Positions 54,439-63,420 of a stretch of 64,000 bases of DNA are shown piece after piece. The translations under genes were made by a program, and so were the position numbers. The stretch covers positions 3,414,001 through 3,478,000 of the forward strand of contig JABXYP010000001.1 in NCBI GenBank assembly GCA_024701455.1. The letters run 5' to 3'. Each line of letters starts with the position of its first letter. Position 1 is the stretch's first letter. This DNA is from Bacillus sp. A301a_S52. GTDB taxonomy: Bacteria > Bacillota > Bacilli > Bacillales > Salisediminibacteriaceae. The notes below the pieces were generated by a model, which saw nothing but the letters and a program-made list of their open reading frames with translations, searched no databases and was not told the DNA's origin.

Positions 54439-54645
54439 GCTGCTCCCTGCTAGTTTCCTCCGCTCATTTTTTCATATAAAATCTTGGTTTAAATTGTTCA
54501 CTTTTATATCCACACGACTAGACCCTATTGATTCCCCCGTGGGAGTCACCACTATTCACTGCGATCCTTTATCGTTTGTTTGTCATCGATCTATTTTTTG
54601 CGTTGAAGATTTAATTGTGACATTCATTTATTGAACTTTATGAAT
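54439..54645. other. Spacer with a remnant of the Bacillaceae repeat
   Basis: 54533-54560 (CCCCCGTGGGAGTCACCACT, then ATTCACT) matches the end of the repeat at 18190-18310. No gene is visible. Confidence 0.4.
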
Positions 54646-54697
54646 AAAAAAAGGGTACCCCTAAAGCACTTATTAAGCGCCCTTTTGGTACACCCTT
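54646..54697 (-). terminator. Terminator of the ASRT/rhaEW transcript
   Basis: On the minus strand AAGGGTGTACC pairs with GGTACCCTT, with an inner stem GGGCGCTT/AAGTGCTTT, followed by TTTTTTT. It lies about 98 bases after the ASRT gene. Confidence 0.75.
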
Positions 54698-54794
54698 GTA
54701 AAATAATTCATCTCAAAAAAATCCCAATTCCAATAACCCTTTCGTTCCAGATCACATTTCGTTAGAAGACGACTCTACTCAAATAAGAAAGATG

Positions 54795-55160
54795 TTATGC
54801 ATACCCGATCGTTGTCATTAAGGCCAGCGCCTTTTGAGATGAATCCAGTCGACTGTATTGGATAATAACTGGTCTGTCAGAGGTGATTTCCAATGCATAA
54901 GGAACACCGACAGGAATGCGTCTATTCTCACTGTTATGAAGGCTATTTGTCCGAATATGTTTCGTTCTGCGACCTGGAATCGTCTCACTTACTTTGTCTA
55001 ACGGTTCTCTATCCTCAAAATAAATGGTAATAGACAAGTGAGCAGGTTCAGAGTGACAATTTAAGACGCAGATCGCTTCATGACTTTCCACCTCTCCTGA
55101 ACTGTGTTCCGGAATATAACCATCTGGAATAAACCAATGTTTTTTTCCTTTCGATTCCAT
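54795..55160 (-). CDS. ASRT-family small-molecule-binding protein
   Basis: 121 residues, all-beta. KHWFIPDGYIP, SHEAICVLNCHSEPAHLSIT, IYFEDREPLDKVSETIPGRR and VGVPYALEITSDRPVIIQYS are the hallmarks of the family named for the Anabaena sensory rhodopsin transducer. Most members are in bacteria without rhodopsins and were predicted to bind sugars or similar small molecules. Here it lies 190 bases after rhaEW on the same strand, in a rhamnose setting. A role in rhamnose metabolism or sensing is inferred, not known. Confidence 0.8.
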   Translation of the reverse strand: MESKGKKHWFIPDGYIPEHSSGEVESHEAICVLNCHSEPAHLSITIYFEDREPLDKVSETIPGRRTKHIRTNSLHNSENRRIPVGVPYALEITSDRPVIIQYSRLDSSQKALALMTTIGYA

Positions 55161-55351
55161 TACACCGCCTCCTATTTAAATAAATGTTGTTTTTTACTAG
55201 CATATACAAAATACATCTGTGAAAAACGACTTAAACAGTGCCCCTCTGGGAGTAACCACCTTACTTTGCATTCTTTTTTAAAACGCTCATGTGCTCATTC
55301 TTGGTGAAAATTCAATTGTGACATTCAGTCAGATTTCTGAAATGTGCTAAT

Positions 55352-57421
55352 TTACCTCGTATACGCTGCTGGTACTCCACCATCCACTGTTAGCATACAA
55401 CCTGTCGTTTTGGCCGATTTAGACGAGGCTAAAAATATGATGGCTTCTGCTATGTCTGTTGGCAAAATGTTCACCTTCAATGTCGTCCGTTTGCGATAAT
55501 GGTCTTCTAAGTCATCCGGGTCTATTCCATAAGCTTCAGCCCTCTCAAGACGCCAATCAGAATTCCAAATGGCAGACCCTTGTAAAACGGCGTCTGGAAG
55601 AACTGAATTCACTCGAATGCCATATTCGCCTCCTTCTGCAGCAATACAACGGGCGAGATGAGCCTCTAACGCTTTAACAGAACTGTATGCAGAGGCATTT
55701 TTGCCTGCATAAACCGAATTTTTCGAACCAATAAACACCATACTACCGCCTGTTCCTTGTTCCTTCATCTGTTTAAAAGCCTCACGGGCTACAAGAAAAT
55801 AGCCTGTACCAAGGACATTCATATTCAGTTCCCATTCTTTTAATGTTGTTTCCTCAAAGGGGCTGGATGTGGCAAGACCAGCATTATTCACAATCGTATC
55901 GACACCACCATAAGTGAGTGCCACACGCTTATAAGCTGATCGAATCTCCTCTTCATTCGTCACATCCATTTTAAGTGCAATCGCTCGACCTTTACCGAAG
56001 ACATTGTTCAAGTCATCTGCTACTTTTTGTGCACCCTCTAAATTTAAATCAGTGACTGCCACGTGTGCACCCTGTTCAGCAAACTTGCGACACGTTTCAC
56101 TGCCGATGCCACCTGCACCACCAGTCACAAGCACAACTTTGCGAGAAAATTCAGCTTCTGCTGGAGCAAGTGATAGCTTATAAAGCTCCAACGGCCAATA
56201 CTCGATCTCATATGACTCGCTCTCATTTAAAGATACAAAGTTTCCGAGAGTTGTAGCCCCAGCCATTACTTGAATCGCTCGAGAATAGAGCGCCCCGCTG
56301 ACTTGAGCCATCGCTAAATTTTTCCCTGTATTAATCATGCCTAGACCAGGGATTAATATGACACGTGGTGAAGGTTCAAACATCGTATCCCCTTCATTTT
56401 TATTGCGCTCAAAGTAAGCTTTATAGGCGTCTTTATAGGCTTCAATACCGTTATTAATGGCTTGTTTAAGAGCTGTTACATCTTTTGTCGCAGGGTCCCA
56501 ATCGAGATATAACGGCAGTCGTTTCGTGTGTACGAGATGGTCAGGACACGCCGCACCTATTTGAGATAATGTATCAGCGCCGTGGCTATTGATAAATTCA
56601 AGAATCTCCGGCTCATCCTTGTACGTTAAAATCATCGCATCTTCTTCATAAACTTGTCCTCTTAAATAAGGCATAATCTCCGCTAAAATAGCTTGACGCT
56701 CTTCCCTAACCAATGTTGAATACTTTTCACCACCGAACAGGCACTTTCCTTTTCCTTGCTTCTTAATGTATTCTTCCGCTTCATTAATGACAGCGATCGT
56801 TTTATCATAACTTTCTTTCGCTGTATCACCCCACACGACAAGGCCATGCTTTTCCATTAACACAAGATCTGCCCCAGGGTGATTTTTCACTCCTTCAGCA
56901 ATCATCTTCGAAAGTGTAAAACCTGGTCTTACATAGGGCACCCAAACAAAACGGTCACCGAAAATCTCTTTTGCTATTTCTTTTCCATTATGAGCACAAC
57001 AAATACTAATAATAGCGTCAGGATGAGTATGGTCCACATGCGGATACGGTAAAAAGGCATGAAGTAATGTTTCAATAGATGAACGGGGATGAGTACTGTC
57101 TATCATACAATGGGAAAGATATGAAACCATCTCCTCATCGGACATATGATCTCGTTCCATTAAAGGACGAATATCCGTTAAGTTTAAACCAGTAAAATTT
57201 TTATGTGACATCGTTGCTAAATCAGAGCCGCTTCCTTTTACCCACATAACATCAATCTCTCTGCCTCGAAAATCTTTTTCTATTGTTTTCAATGATGTGT
57301 TTCCACCACCCCAGTTACAAATAGCCCTATCCGATCCAATAAGGTTTGAGCGATAAACAAGCTCGTCTAATCCAGGGGACAGTTCACGTGCGTCACTATC
57401 ATTCCATAAATATTTGACCAT
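55352..57421 (-). CDS. rhaEW: Bifunctional rhamnulose-1-phosphate aldolase / L-lactaldehyde dehydrogenase
   Basis: 689 residues, a natural fusion. The N-terminal class II aldolase domain (about 1-420) has NWGGGNTSLK, a metal-binding HVDHTHPDAI and LMEKHGLVVWG. From about 430 a short-chain dehydrogenase follows: VTGGAGGIGSETC, NNAG, catalytic YSSVK and a C-terminal TVDGG. Counterpart of B. subtilis RhaEW (YuxG): cleaves rhamnulose-1-phosphate and oxidises the lactaldehyde to lactate with NAD. A strong sigma-A promoter lies upstream, and the DeoR gene is divergent. It duplicates the aldolase of the fucO-rhaD operon. Confidence 0.93.
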   Translation of the reverse strand: MVKYLWNDSDARELSPGLDELVYRSNLIGSDRAICNWGGGNTSLKTIEKDFRGREIDVMWVKGSGSDLATMSHKNFTGLNLTDIRPLMERDHMSDEEMVSYLSHCMIDSTHPRSSIETLLHAFLPYPHVDHTHPDAIISICCAHNGKEIAKEIFGDRFVWVPYVRPGFTLSKMIAEGVKNHPGADLVLMEKHGLVVWGDTAKESYDKTIAVINEAEEYIKKQGKGKCLFGGEKYSTLVREERQAILAEIMPYLRGQVYEEDAMILTYKDEPEILEFINSHGADTLSQIGAACPDHLVHTKRLPLYLDWDPATKDVTALKQAINNGIEAYKDAYKAYFERNKNEGDTMFEPSPRVILIPGLGMINTGKNLAMAQVSGALYSRAIQVMAGATTLGNFVSLNESESYEIEYWPLELYKLSLAPAEAEFSRKVVLVTGGAGGIGSETCRKFAEQGAHVAVTDLNLEGAQKVADDLNNVFGKGRAIALKMDVTNEEEIRSAYKRVALTYGGVDTIVNNAGLATSSPFEETTLKEWELNMNVLGTGYFLVAREAFKQMKEQGTGGSMVFIGSKNSVYAGKNASAYSSVKALEAHLARCIAAEGGEYGIRVNSVLPDAVLQGSAIWNSDWRLERAEAYGIDPDDLEDHYRKRTTLKVNILPTDIAEAIIFLASSKSAKTTGCMLTVDGGVPAAYTR

Positions 57422-57458
57422 AATAACCTCCGTTAACTATAGTAGTGGTTCTTTGTTT

Positions 57459-57533
57459 ATTATAAGCGCAGTATTTTTTGTTTTCAATATTTTATATTTG
57501 TTTCAAAGCAATTATTTGTTTTTCAAAAGTTAT
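57459..57533 (-). promoter_or_regulatory. Sigma-A promoter and repeat operator of rhaEW
   Basis: Minus strand: TTGAAA (57482-57487), 17 bases, TATAAT (57459-57464). The -35 is the last of three direct repeats, TTTGAAAAACAAATA, TTTGAAACAAATATA and ATTGAAAACAAAAAA, spaced about 20 bases (two helical turns). Probable binding site of the divergent DeoR-type RhaR. Confidence 0.65.
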
Positions 57534-57582
57534 TGTTAGTTATTTTAGTGGCTAAGTTACATTTAAATGCGTATAATGAATA

Positions 57583-57745
57583 CTATAAAATGCCCCTTCA
57601 ATCATTGGCGTTTTCATCCTTATCGCACTGATTGGAAGTTGAGTTAATCAGGACATTAGCGTTCGTTATTTCCCGCCTAAATAGCTTTAGCTCTGCTCTC
57701 TATTTTGAGCCGCGAGTCTAACGAACGGTTATCTATGATAGATAA
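57583..57745. repeat. Dispersed composite repeat, copy R11 (in the leader of rhaR)
   Basis: ATAAAATGCCCCTTCAATCA, GTTGAGTTAATCAGGACATT, CCCGCCTAAATAG, CTATTTTGAGCCGCGAG, GGTTATCTATGATAGATAAA. It lies between a TATAAT at 57572-57577 and the rhaR start, so it is probably transcribed as part of the 5' leader. Confidence 0.75.
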
Positions 57746-57770
57746 ACTATACATAATGGAGAGATGAACG

Positions 57771-58568
57771 ATGCGATCTTCAATAACCCCATCTAGGGAA
57801 TCAAAGGCCGATAAACGGCACGGCCAAATACTTCGTCAATTACAAGAAAAAGAAAAAGTGAGAGTTTCCGAGTTAAGTGAACAACTGGATGTAACGGAAG
57901 AAACAATTAGACGTGACTTAGAAATACTTGAAGAGCAGAAACAGTTAATTCGTGTACGAGGCGGTGCCATACCTAGACAAGTAGAAGGATTTGAAACACC
58001 TTCTCTTGAGCGAGAAAAGAAGTTTTTAGATGAGAAAAAAGCGATGGCAAAAGAGGCTGTTAAGTTAGTAAATGAGGGTGAAATTATTGCGTTAGATGCC
58101 AGTACAACCAGTTTGCAGTTGGCAAAGGCCCTAGAAGATAAGCCCTTAACGGTCATTACCAACTCTATTCATGCCTCCATTGAATTAGCAAAAAAGAAGG
58201 CCATTACGGTGATGTTAACCGGCGGATATTTACGGCAAGAATCCATGTCTCTCGTAGGTTTCTCGTCTGATAAAATGATTAATGACTATCATATTGACAC
58301 CTTTTTCATGTCATGCACTGCTGTTGACAGTGAGTGGGGCGTGAGTGACAGTCATGAGATGCAGGCACAAACAAAAAAAAGGATTGCAGAACTATCGGAA
58401 AAAATCGTGTTACTAGTAGATCATAGCAAGCTCGAACAAAAATCTCTCGTCCGCTGGCTGCCTTTAGAAAATATTCATACGTTAATTACTTCTGCGAGCC
58501 CGTCACATCAAGACCTTACGCCTTATAAACTCAAAAACCTTCATACAATTAGCGTATCAAAAAACTAA
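57771..58568 (+). CDS. rhaR: DeoR-family regulator of rhamnose genes (RhaR/YulB-like)
   Basis: 265 residues. DeoR helix-turn-helix (HGQILRQLQEKEKVRVSELS; VTEETIRRDLEILEEQKQLI) and effector domain (GEIIALDASTTSLQLAKAL; MSCTAVDSEWGVSDSHEMQA). In B. subtilis rhaR lies next to rhaEW and represses the rhamnose operon; here it is divergent and separated by repeat R11. The ribosome binding site GGAGAG lies before the ATG. The rhaB, rhaM and rhaA genes that follow it in B. subtilis are absent. Confidence 0.85.
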   Translation: MRSSITPSRESKADKRHGQILRQLQEKEKVRVSELSEQLDVTEETIRRDLEILEEQKQLIRVRGGAIPRQVEGFETPSLEREKKFLDEKKAMAKEAVKLVNEGEIIALDASTTSLQLAKALEDKPLTVITNSIHASIELAKKKAITVMLTGGYLRQESMSLVGFSSDKMINDYHIDTFFMSCTAVDSEWGVSDSHEMQAQTKKRIAELSEKIVLLVDHSKLEQKSLVRWLPLENIHTLITSASPSHQDLTPYKLKNLHTISVSKN

Positions 58569-58598
58569 GTTTTCTACTCCTTGTTGTTTAAAAACAAC

Positions 58599-58646
58599 AA
58601 AGCCTGTCCAATTTGAGGTATATGAATCCCTCTTAGACAGGCTTTT
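58599..58646. terminator. Bidirectional terminator
   Basis: AAAGCCTGTC/GACAGGCTTT stem between convergent rhaR and SDR genes, followed by T on the plus strand. Confidence 0.8.
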
Positions 58647-58725
58647 ACTTTCTTAATACAATAATTCTGGTCATACCATACTAATAATTGAAGCGTGATA
58701 CACCTACTTCTAAACAACCACCAGT

Positions 58726-59511
58726 TTACCCTTGTAAAAGGGATTCCCCACCGTCGATATAAAGTTCCGTACCTGTAATATGCCCTGATTTAGCAGAGGC
58801 TAAAAACTCAACAGCATCAACCACCTGATCAGCAGTAGCGCTGCCTTGCATGAGCGGCTGGCGCCCCCGTGGAAACGCTACTTGCATACTAATATTATCT
58901 ACTTCAGGGTGCTTTCGCATATGCTCCTTTATATTAGTATCAACACTACCTGGACAAACAGCATTCACGCGAATGCCAAACTGCCCTAATTCTAAGGCTG
59001 CCATTTTCATAAATGCCGTCTGTCCAGCCTTAGCTGTACTGTAACTACTAAATCCTGGTTGTGAGTAGACTCTGTTTCCGCTTACAGAGCTCGTCATAAT
59101 AATAGAACCCCCGTGGGTCTTCATCCATGGAATGACATGCTTCACCGTTAAAAAACAACCAGTCAAGTCCACATCTAATGTTTTTTTCCACTCCTCCACA
59201 GTCATGTGTTCAATAGGCGCCATCATCCCCCCAATACCCGCATTGGCAAAAACGATGTCCAACCTGCCCCATAATGTTGTCACCTTCTCAATAGCAGCTT
59301 GAACGTCACAGTTATCACTTATATCACAGGCAATCGGCAATATCTCCGTTCCATGTAAGCCTTTCTTTGCTTCTTTTAGCCTTTGTTCATTTATATCAAG
59401 CATACAAACATGAGCACCAGCTTGAGTAAATCTCTTGGTCGCTGCCAAACCAATACCTGATGCAGCGCCAGTTATGAGAACAACTTTTCTGCTAAATTCC
59501 GTTGCTTCCAT
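58726..59511 (-). CDS. Short-chain dehydrogenase/reductase
   Basis: 261 residues, classical SDR: TGAASGIGLAA cofactor motif, NAGIGG, catalytic Ser in IIMTSSVSG and YSTAK, C-terminal YIDGGESLLQG. NAD(P)-dependent oxidoreductase of unknown substrate. The start at 59511 follows AAAGGAG by eight bases; the longer reading from 59544 is not needed. It is next to rhamnose genes but has its own terminator, so the link is positional only. Confidence 0.85.
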   Translation of the reverse strand: MEATEFSRKVVLITGAASGIGLAATKRFTQAGAHVCMLDINEQRLKEAKKGLHGTEILPIACDISDNCDVQAAIEKVTTLWGRLDIVFANAGIGGMMAPIEHMTVEEWKKTLDVDLTGCFLTVKHVIPWMKTHGGSIIMTSSVSGNRVYSQPGFSSYSTAKAGQTAFMKMAALELGQFGIRVNAVCPGSVDTNIKEHMRKHPEVDNISMQVAFPRGRQPLMQGSATADQVVDAVEFLASAKSGHITGTELYIDGGESLLQG

Positions 59512-59869
59512 TCTCACATCTCCTTTACTAATAGCTTGCCTCACCCTTATAATGCTTTAAGTTTACTATATTTAATCCACACCCTTAAAACACTTGCCAC
59601 ACATTTCACGAAGCCCAACCCAGATCCTAAGTTTAGTTTAATACATTTAAAATGGGAAAGATGAGATTCATACGTCATCTCTCAACCAATTAAAAATAGG
59701 CAGGACAATGTCAAAAGTCATCTTTTTGCACTACCCTTTATATGGGTATTCACTTCGTTTTCCTCTACTTCATTAACTGTAATATTAGGAAATTGGATCA
59801 ATTTGCTTACATGTCACCTCTTTTTGAATCTCCTCCAATGACTTGATACTGGCAATGAGTATCCGTTTA
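59512..59869. other. Spacer upstream of the SDR gene
   Basis: Contains a weak hairpin AGATGA/TCATCT near 59659-59680. A 27-codon minus frame just before the oxidase terminus (IASIKSLEEIQKEVTCKQID) has coding character but no start. No gene called. Confidence 0.25.
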
Positions 59870-61021
59870 TCAAGTTGTTAAAGCTTGGCGGTTTAATTTG
59901 AATAGTGAGAGATCCATTTCTGTCTTGCCTTTTAAGATGTGTTGCGTTAGCTCATGGCCAATCCCGCTCGCAAATTTAAAGCCATGACCTGAAAACCCTG
60001 CTGCTATCAAGATACGATTACTATTTGGATGTGTATCGATAATAAAATGTTCATCAGGTGTCATTGTGTACAAGCACGTAAGTCCTTTTTTCAAATGTCC
60101 TCCCGCTTCCGGCATCCACGTTTTTAAAAACTGGGAAAGAACATCTTCATCTTCATCATACACCCCAAATTCTCTAACCACCTCATCTGGCTCTGTCACT
60201 TGGCCAAAATCGTGGCAGCCGACCTTAACTCCGCTTCCGTCTATGCTAGGAAAACCATAAAAAATACCAGAAGAGGTGTGGGCTGAAAAACCTGGAAACC
60301 CTTCACAACTTCCAAACAATTGATCATTGGCTTCAAACCATCCCACGACCTGCCTTTTCGGTTGCAGTGGGAGCATAAGATCAACGCCTTGGAGTAGCTT
60401 TCTATTCCAAGCTCCTGCACAGATTATCACGTCATCAGCTATATAAGAGGTTTTGCTAGTTTGAATAGATACTTGCTCATCTCTCATCGTAACGTCTTTC
60501 ACAGGTGTTTCAGTTAGAAGCTCTGCTCCCTCCTGTAAAGCTAAATCTCGGTAAGTTTGAATACAATTTTCAACAAATAACACGCCTGCGTCAGGCTCAT
60601 AGCAACCGATATATGGCCCTTCTTCTGGAAATTGAAGACCTGCCCAGCGCCTTTTCATCTCTGCTTCCGTTAATTTTTCAGCTTGTAAATGATGCGCTTT
60701 AGCACTCTCTAATGCTTCTTTTAGAAATGGCGTATCCACTGGGCCAAAGCTAAGTACACCTGTTTTCTGAAAAATTGGCAGCTCTGTCTGCTCTTGGAGA
60801 TCATCCCAAAGCTGTTGAGATTTCAATGCAAGTGGCGTATATGCTCTCCCTTCCCCATAAGCATGACGAATTAACCGTGTTTCTCCACCGTGACTTCCCA
60901 TCGTATGAGGCGGATCATGCGCATCAAGTAGCAGAACACGTTTTCCTTCTTTACTTAAAAAATAGCCTGCCGCCATTCCTATCGATCCTGCTCCTACAAT
61001 AATGACGTCATAATGTTTCAT
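59870..61021 (-). CDS. FAD-dependent monomeric sarcosine oxidase / N-methyl-amino-acid oxidase family
   Basis: 383 residues. N-terminal FAD motif VIIVGAGSIGMAAGYFLS, conserved SHGGETRLIRHAYGEG, the covalent-flavin Cys in CLYTMTPDEHFIID, and C-terminal AAGFSGHGFKFASGIG: all match MSOX/SolA. Oxidatively demethylates sarcosine or similar secondary amines, giving H2O2. The ATG at 61021 follows TTGGAGG; the longer reading from 61048 would start upstream of that site. Exact substrate open. Confidence 0.85.
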   Translation of the reverse strand: MKHYDVIIVGAGSIGMAAGYFLSKEGKRVLLLDAHDPPHTMGSHGGETRLIRHAYGEGRAYTPLALKSQQLWDDLQEQTELPIFQKTGVLSFGPVDTPFLKEALESAKAHHLQAEKLTEAEMKRRWAGLQFPEEGPYIGCYEPDAGVLFVENCIQTYRDLALQEGAELLTETPVKDVTMRDEQVSIQTSKTSYIADDVIICAGAWNRKLLQGVDLMLPLQPKRQVVGWFEANDQLFGSCEGFPGFSAHTSSGIFYGFPSIDGSGVKVGCHDFGQVTEPDEVVREFGVYDEDEDVLSQFLKTWMPEAGGHLKKGLTCLYTMTPDEHFIIDTHPNSNRILIAAGFSGHGFKFASGIGHELTQHILKGKTEMDLSLFKLNRQALTT

Positions 61022-61205
61022 ATTCAATGCCTCCAATTCACTTCGCACTCATACAGTCTAGCCAATTAAATTCTTTATGGTATATGCAACACTATGCCCG
61101 TTTTCCCCTAAAAAATCATTCTTTTATCCATAAAAATATTCATATCTTCAAACATGTTAGACATATCAAACTGTATAATGACTTTCACTCATATATCCAA
61201 CAATT

Positions 61206-62087
61206 TCAGTATATTTCCTTAGCGTTAGCAGGCAAGTCTCTTAAGTGTCTAAGGTATTTCGTAATATTGTTATCATCCTCAACAGGATAGGAAAAATGGA
61301 AGTGATTAGCTACATCATGTGATAGAATTCGGAACAATTTACAAGCAATAAAAACTGATTGCCACATATTTTCATAGTCTGAATCAGAGTACGTGTTTAT
61401 GTACATCTCCCAATATGATTCAGGAAGGTATTTTTTAAAGTATTTTCCCATTTTTCCTGTTGAAACTTGAAAATCATTCTCTATTCCAATCCACCAGTTG
61501 ACCATCTCGTCCAAAGCAACCCTTGTTGTATATTCAAACATTAATTTTGAATAGGGTAGCTCATCACGCCGTATTCCTTTTGCAACATTTTGTAGACACC
61601 ACCAAAAATTATTAGTGCAACTATCATATTGCCCCTCTGTTGGTTTATTAACGTGATAGTCGAGATCCGAGGGTGGTGGTATAGAAGGTAAAATAGCATC
61701 TTTATCCAATAATGGGATAGTGAGTTTATCTTCTCCATACTCTTCAAGCATTGCCTCAGTTGTTTGAATACGCAGATCAATCCGATTCCCGTCTGTAAAT
61801 AACATCAAATAGGCGTATGTACGCTCAAAATTCGCATCCAGACCTTTGCCTTTGTCGAGTTTATCTGGTTCTTGTTTCATAAGTACATCCCCATATATCT
61901 CAATCCAGTGCTCATCTTTAATGAATGAAGACGTGTCCGTTACAACATATACAATATCGTAATCTTGAAAAATATCCTTTGGAACATTTGGATTCGTTCT
62001 TGATCCATTCATATAGACAGCTCTAATTCTTTCGTCGTTTTTTGCAACTGAAATTATTAATTCAAACATTTCTTGCTCATTCCTCAT
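61206..62087 (-). CDS. Aminoglycoside 6-adenylyltransferase family (AadK-like)
   Basis: 293 residues, nucleotidyltransferase of the ANT(6) streptomycin-modifying family. YMNGSRTNP and DIFQDYDIVYVVTD carry the nucleotidyl-transfer Asp residues; NRIDLRIQTTEAMLEEYGED and NFWWCLQNVAKGIRRDELPY are typical of AadK. The start at 62087 follows AGGAG by eight bases. A chromosomal, isolated gene like B. subtilis aadK, with no mobile element beside it, so probably intrinsic. Confidence 0.85.
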   Translation of the reverse strand: MRNEQEMFELIISVAKNDERIRAVYMNGSRTNPNVPKDIFQDYDIVYVVTDTSSFIKDEHWIEIYGDVLMKQEPDKLDKGKGLDANFERTYAYLMLFTDGNRIDLRIQTTEAMLEEYGEDKLTIPLLDKDAILPSIPPPSDLDYHVNKPTEGQYDSCTNNFWWCLQNVAKGIRRDELPYSKLMFEYTTRVALDEMVNWWIGIENDFQVSTGKMGKYFKKYLPESYWEMYINTYSDSDYENMWQSVFIACKLFRILSHDVANHFHFSYPVEDDNNITKYLRHLRDLPANAKEIY

Positions 62088-62310
62088 TCTCTTCACTCCT
62101 CTCCTCTCACATTGTGACTACATTAATTTATGAAAAACGGCAGTTTATGTATTCACTTTTTATTGATTATTATTAGCCAACTATCAACGTGGACATTGAC
62201 CATTCCCCTTACATCAGATAGCGCTTTGCTGACTTTCATAACAACACCCCTTTTACATAATAACAACTGTTGTTCAAATCCCCTCCTTCTTTCACATTAT
62301 TTCTTAACAT

Positions 62311-62338
62311 AAAAACGAGCTGCATCACTTACAGCCCG
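62311..62338 (-). terminator. Terminator of the DinB gene
   Basis: CGGGCTG/CAGCTCG stem on the minus strand with one G-U pair, then TTTTTA. Confidence 0.7.
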
Positions 62339-62392
62339 CGTATACGACGCTCTTCGTTTGCTTCATATCAATACGCAAAATATCGTTATCCC

Positions 62393-62839
62393 TTATTGTA
62401 ATTTCTCATGAATTTGTTTTAGATGGTGGTCATCGTGCTTAATGAATATTTTAACAAAACTTTCTGCTGAGAATTTCCTTTTTCCCCCGCCAATAGTGAA
62501 TCTTACACCTTTCCCGACTTTAGATAATTCTTCAGTAAGTTCTTTTCGAGTTTGTACAAAACGATCAATAAGAGATGCAACAGAAAAACCTTCAATAAAA
62601 GCCATTGCCTTTTCATTATGTTGGTCATGGCCTGGGAACTGTGGTAAATCAGCCCCTTCAGTCATATACGGTGCCATCTCTTCAAGATTATATTTATCCC
62701 AATAGTATAAATGTCCAACCACTTGTATGATTGACCATTTTCCTTCTTTAATAGGTTCAGATAGTATGTCTTCAGGGAGTTCTTTTAACTTCAAAATACT
62801 ATCACCCATTTTTCCAAACTGACTGAATGTTTTATTCAT
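62393..62839 (-). CDS. DinB-family metal-binding protein
   Basis: 148 residues, four-helix bundle. The three-His pattern of DinB proteins appears in VGHLYYWDKY and KHDDHHLKQI. Family members include thiol transferases and many of unknown role; this is the DinB_2 type. Monocistronic with its own terminator. Confidence 0.78.
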   Translation of the reverse strand: MNKTFSQFGKMGDSILKLKELPEDILSEPIKEGKWSIIQVVGHLYYWDKYNLEEMAPYMTEGADLPQFPGHDQHNEKAMAFIEGFSVASLIDRFVQTRKELTEELSKVGKGVRFTIGGGKRKFSAESFVKIFIKHDDHHLKQIHEKLQ

Positions 62840-63420
62840 TGAATCTCCTCCTAAGAATTTAAAATAATGAGGTACTGTTTGAACACGTTATATTTATAAG
62901 CTGATAAATGAAGAAGCAATAAAGATGGAGGTTAATGACAATATTCCTGTTTTATAGCACAGATCACTAGCATTGTATAAATAATATCATAATTTTCAGT
63001 TTAATAATTCTAGTTGTTCTTAAAGGTGGGTTTGGACGGGTCACCACCGTATTTCTCTATTGTAAAGATCTTTTTCTTTGCACAACATCACTTTAATGAA
63101 CATTAGTGACAAAAAAGACAACGGAGAATCCTAATACGACAGGCTTGTCATTAATTAAAAACCTCGTTTACGCACCTTTTTTATAAAACTGTTCACCTCT
63201 TTACCCAATAATCGAGTCATTAGTAAGAGTAAAATAAGCGGAGATTTTTCGGTTAGGTGCAGGAGAAAGCTCACTTTAGGGAATATAACGGGAAATTTTC
63301 CGATTATCCGAAGTAAAACTGCCTATTTTCAGATTTCTCCAGTCAATAGACGGAATTCCTCCCGCTATTTCTCAGATCGGTTTCTTAACCTCTTTTAAAC
63401 CTCCCCCGTTTTAGCTAAGA
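62840..63420. other. Spacer with small inverted repeats
   Basis: 63225-63400 is unusual: several imperfect palindromes built on AAATTTTCC and CGGAGATTTTTCGG (for example GGGAAATTTTCCG at about 63290) suggest a worn repetitive element. No gene is visible in the rest. Confidence 0.35.

Noticed and set aside
57836..58162. 108-codon minus-strand frame
   Set aside because: Antisense to rhaR; Ser/Phe-rich shadow composition.
61206..62087. Acquired resistance island around the ANT(6) gene
   Set aside because: No transposase, integrase or composition shift beside it; it looks like an intrinsic chromosomal aadK-type gene.
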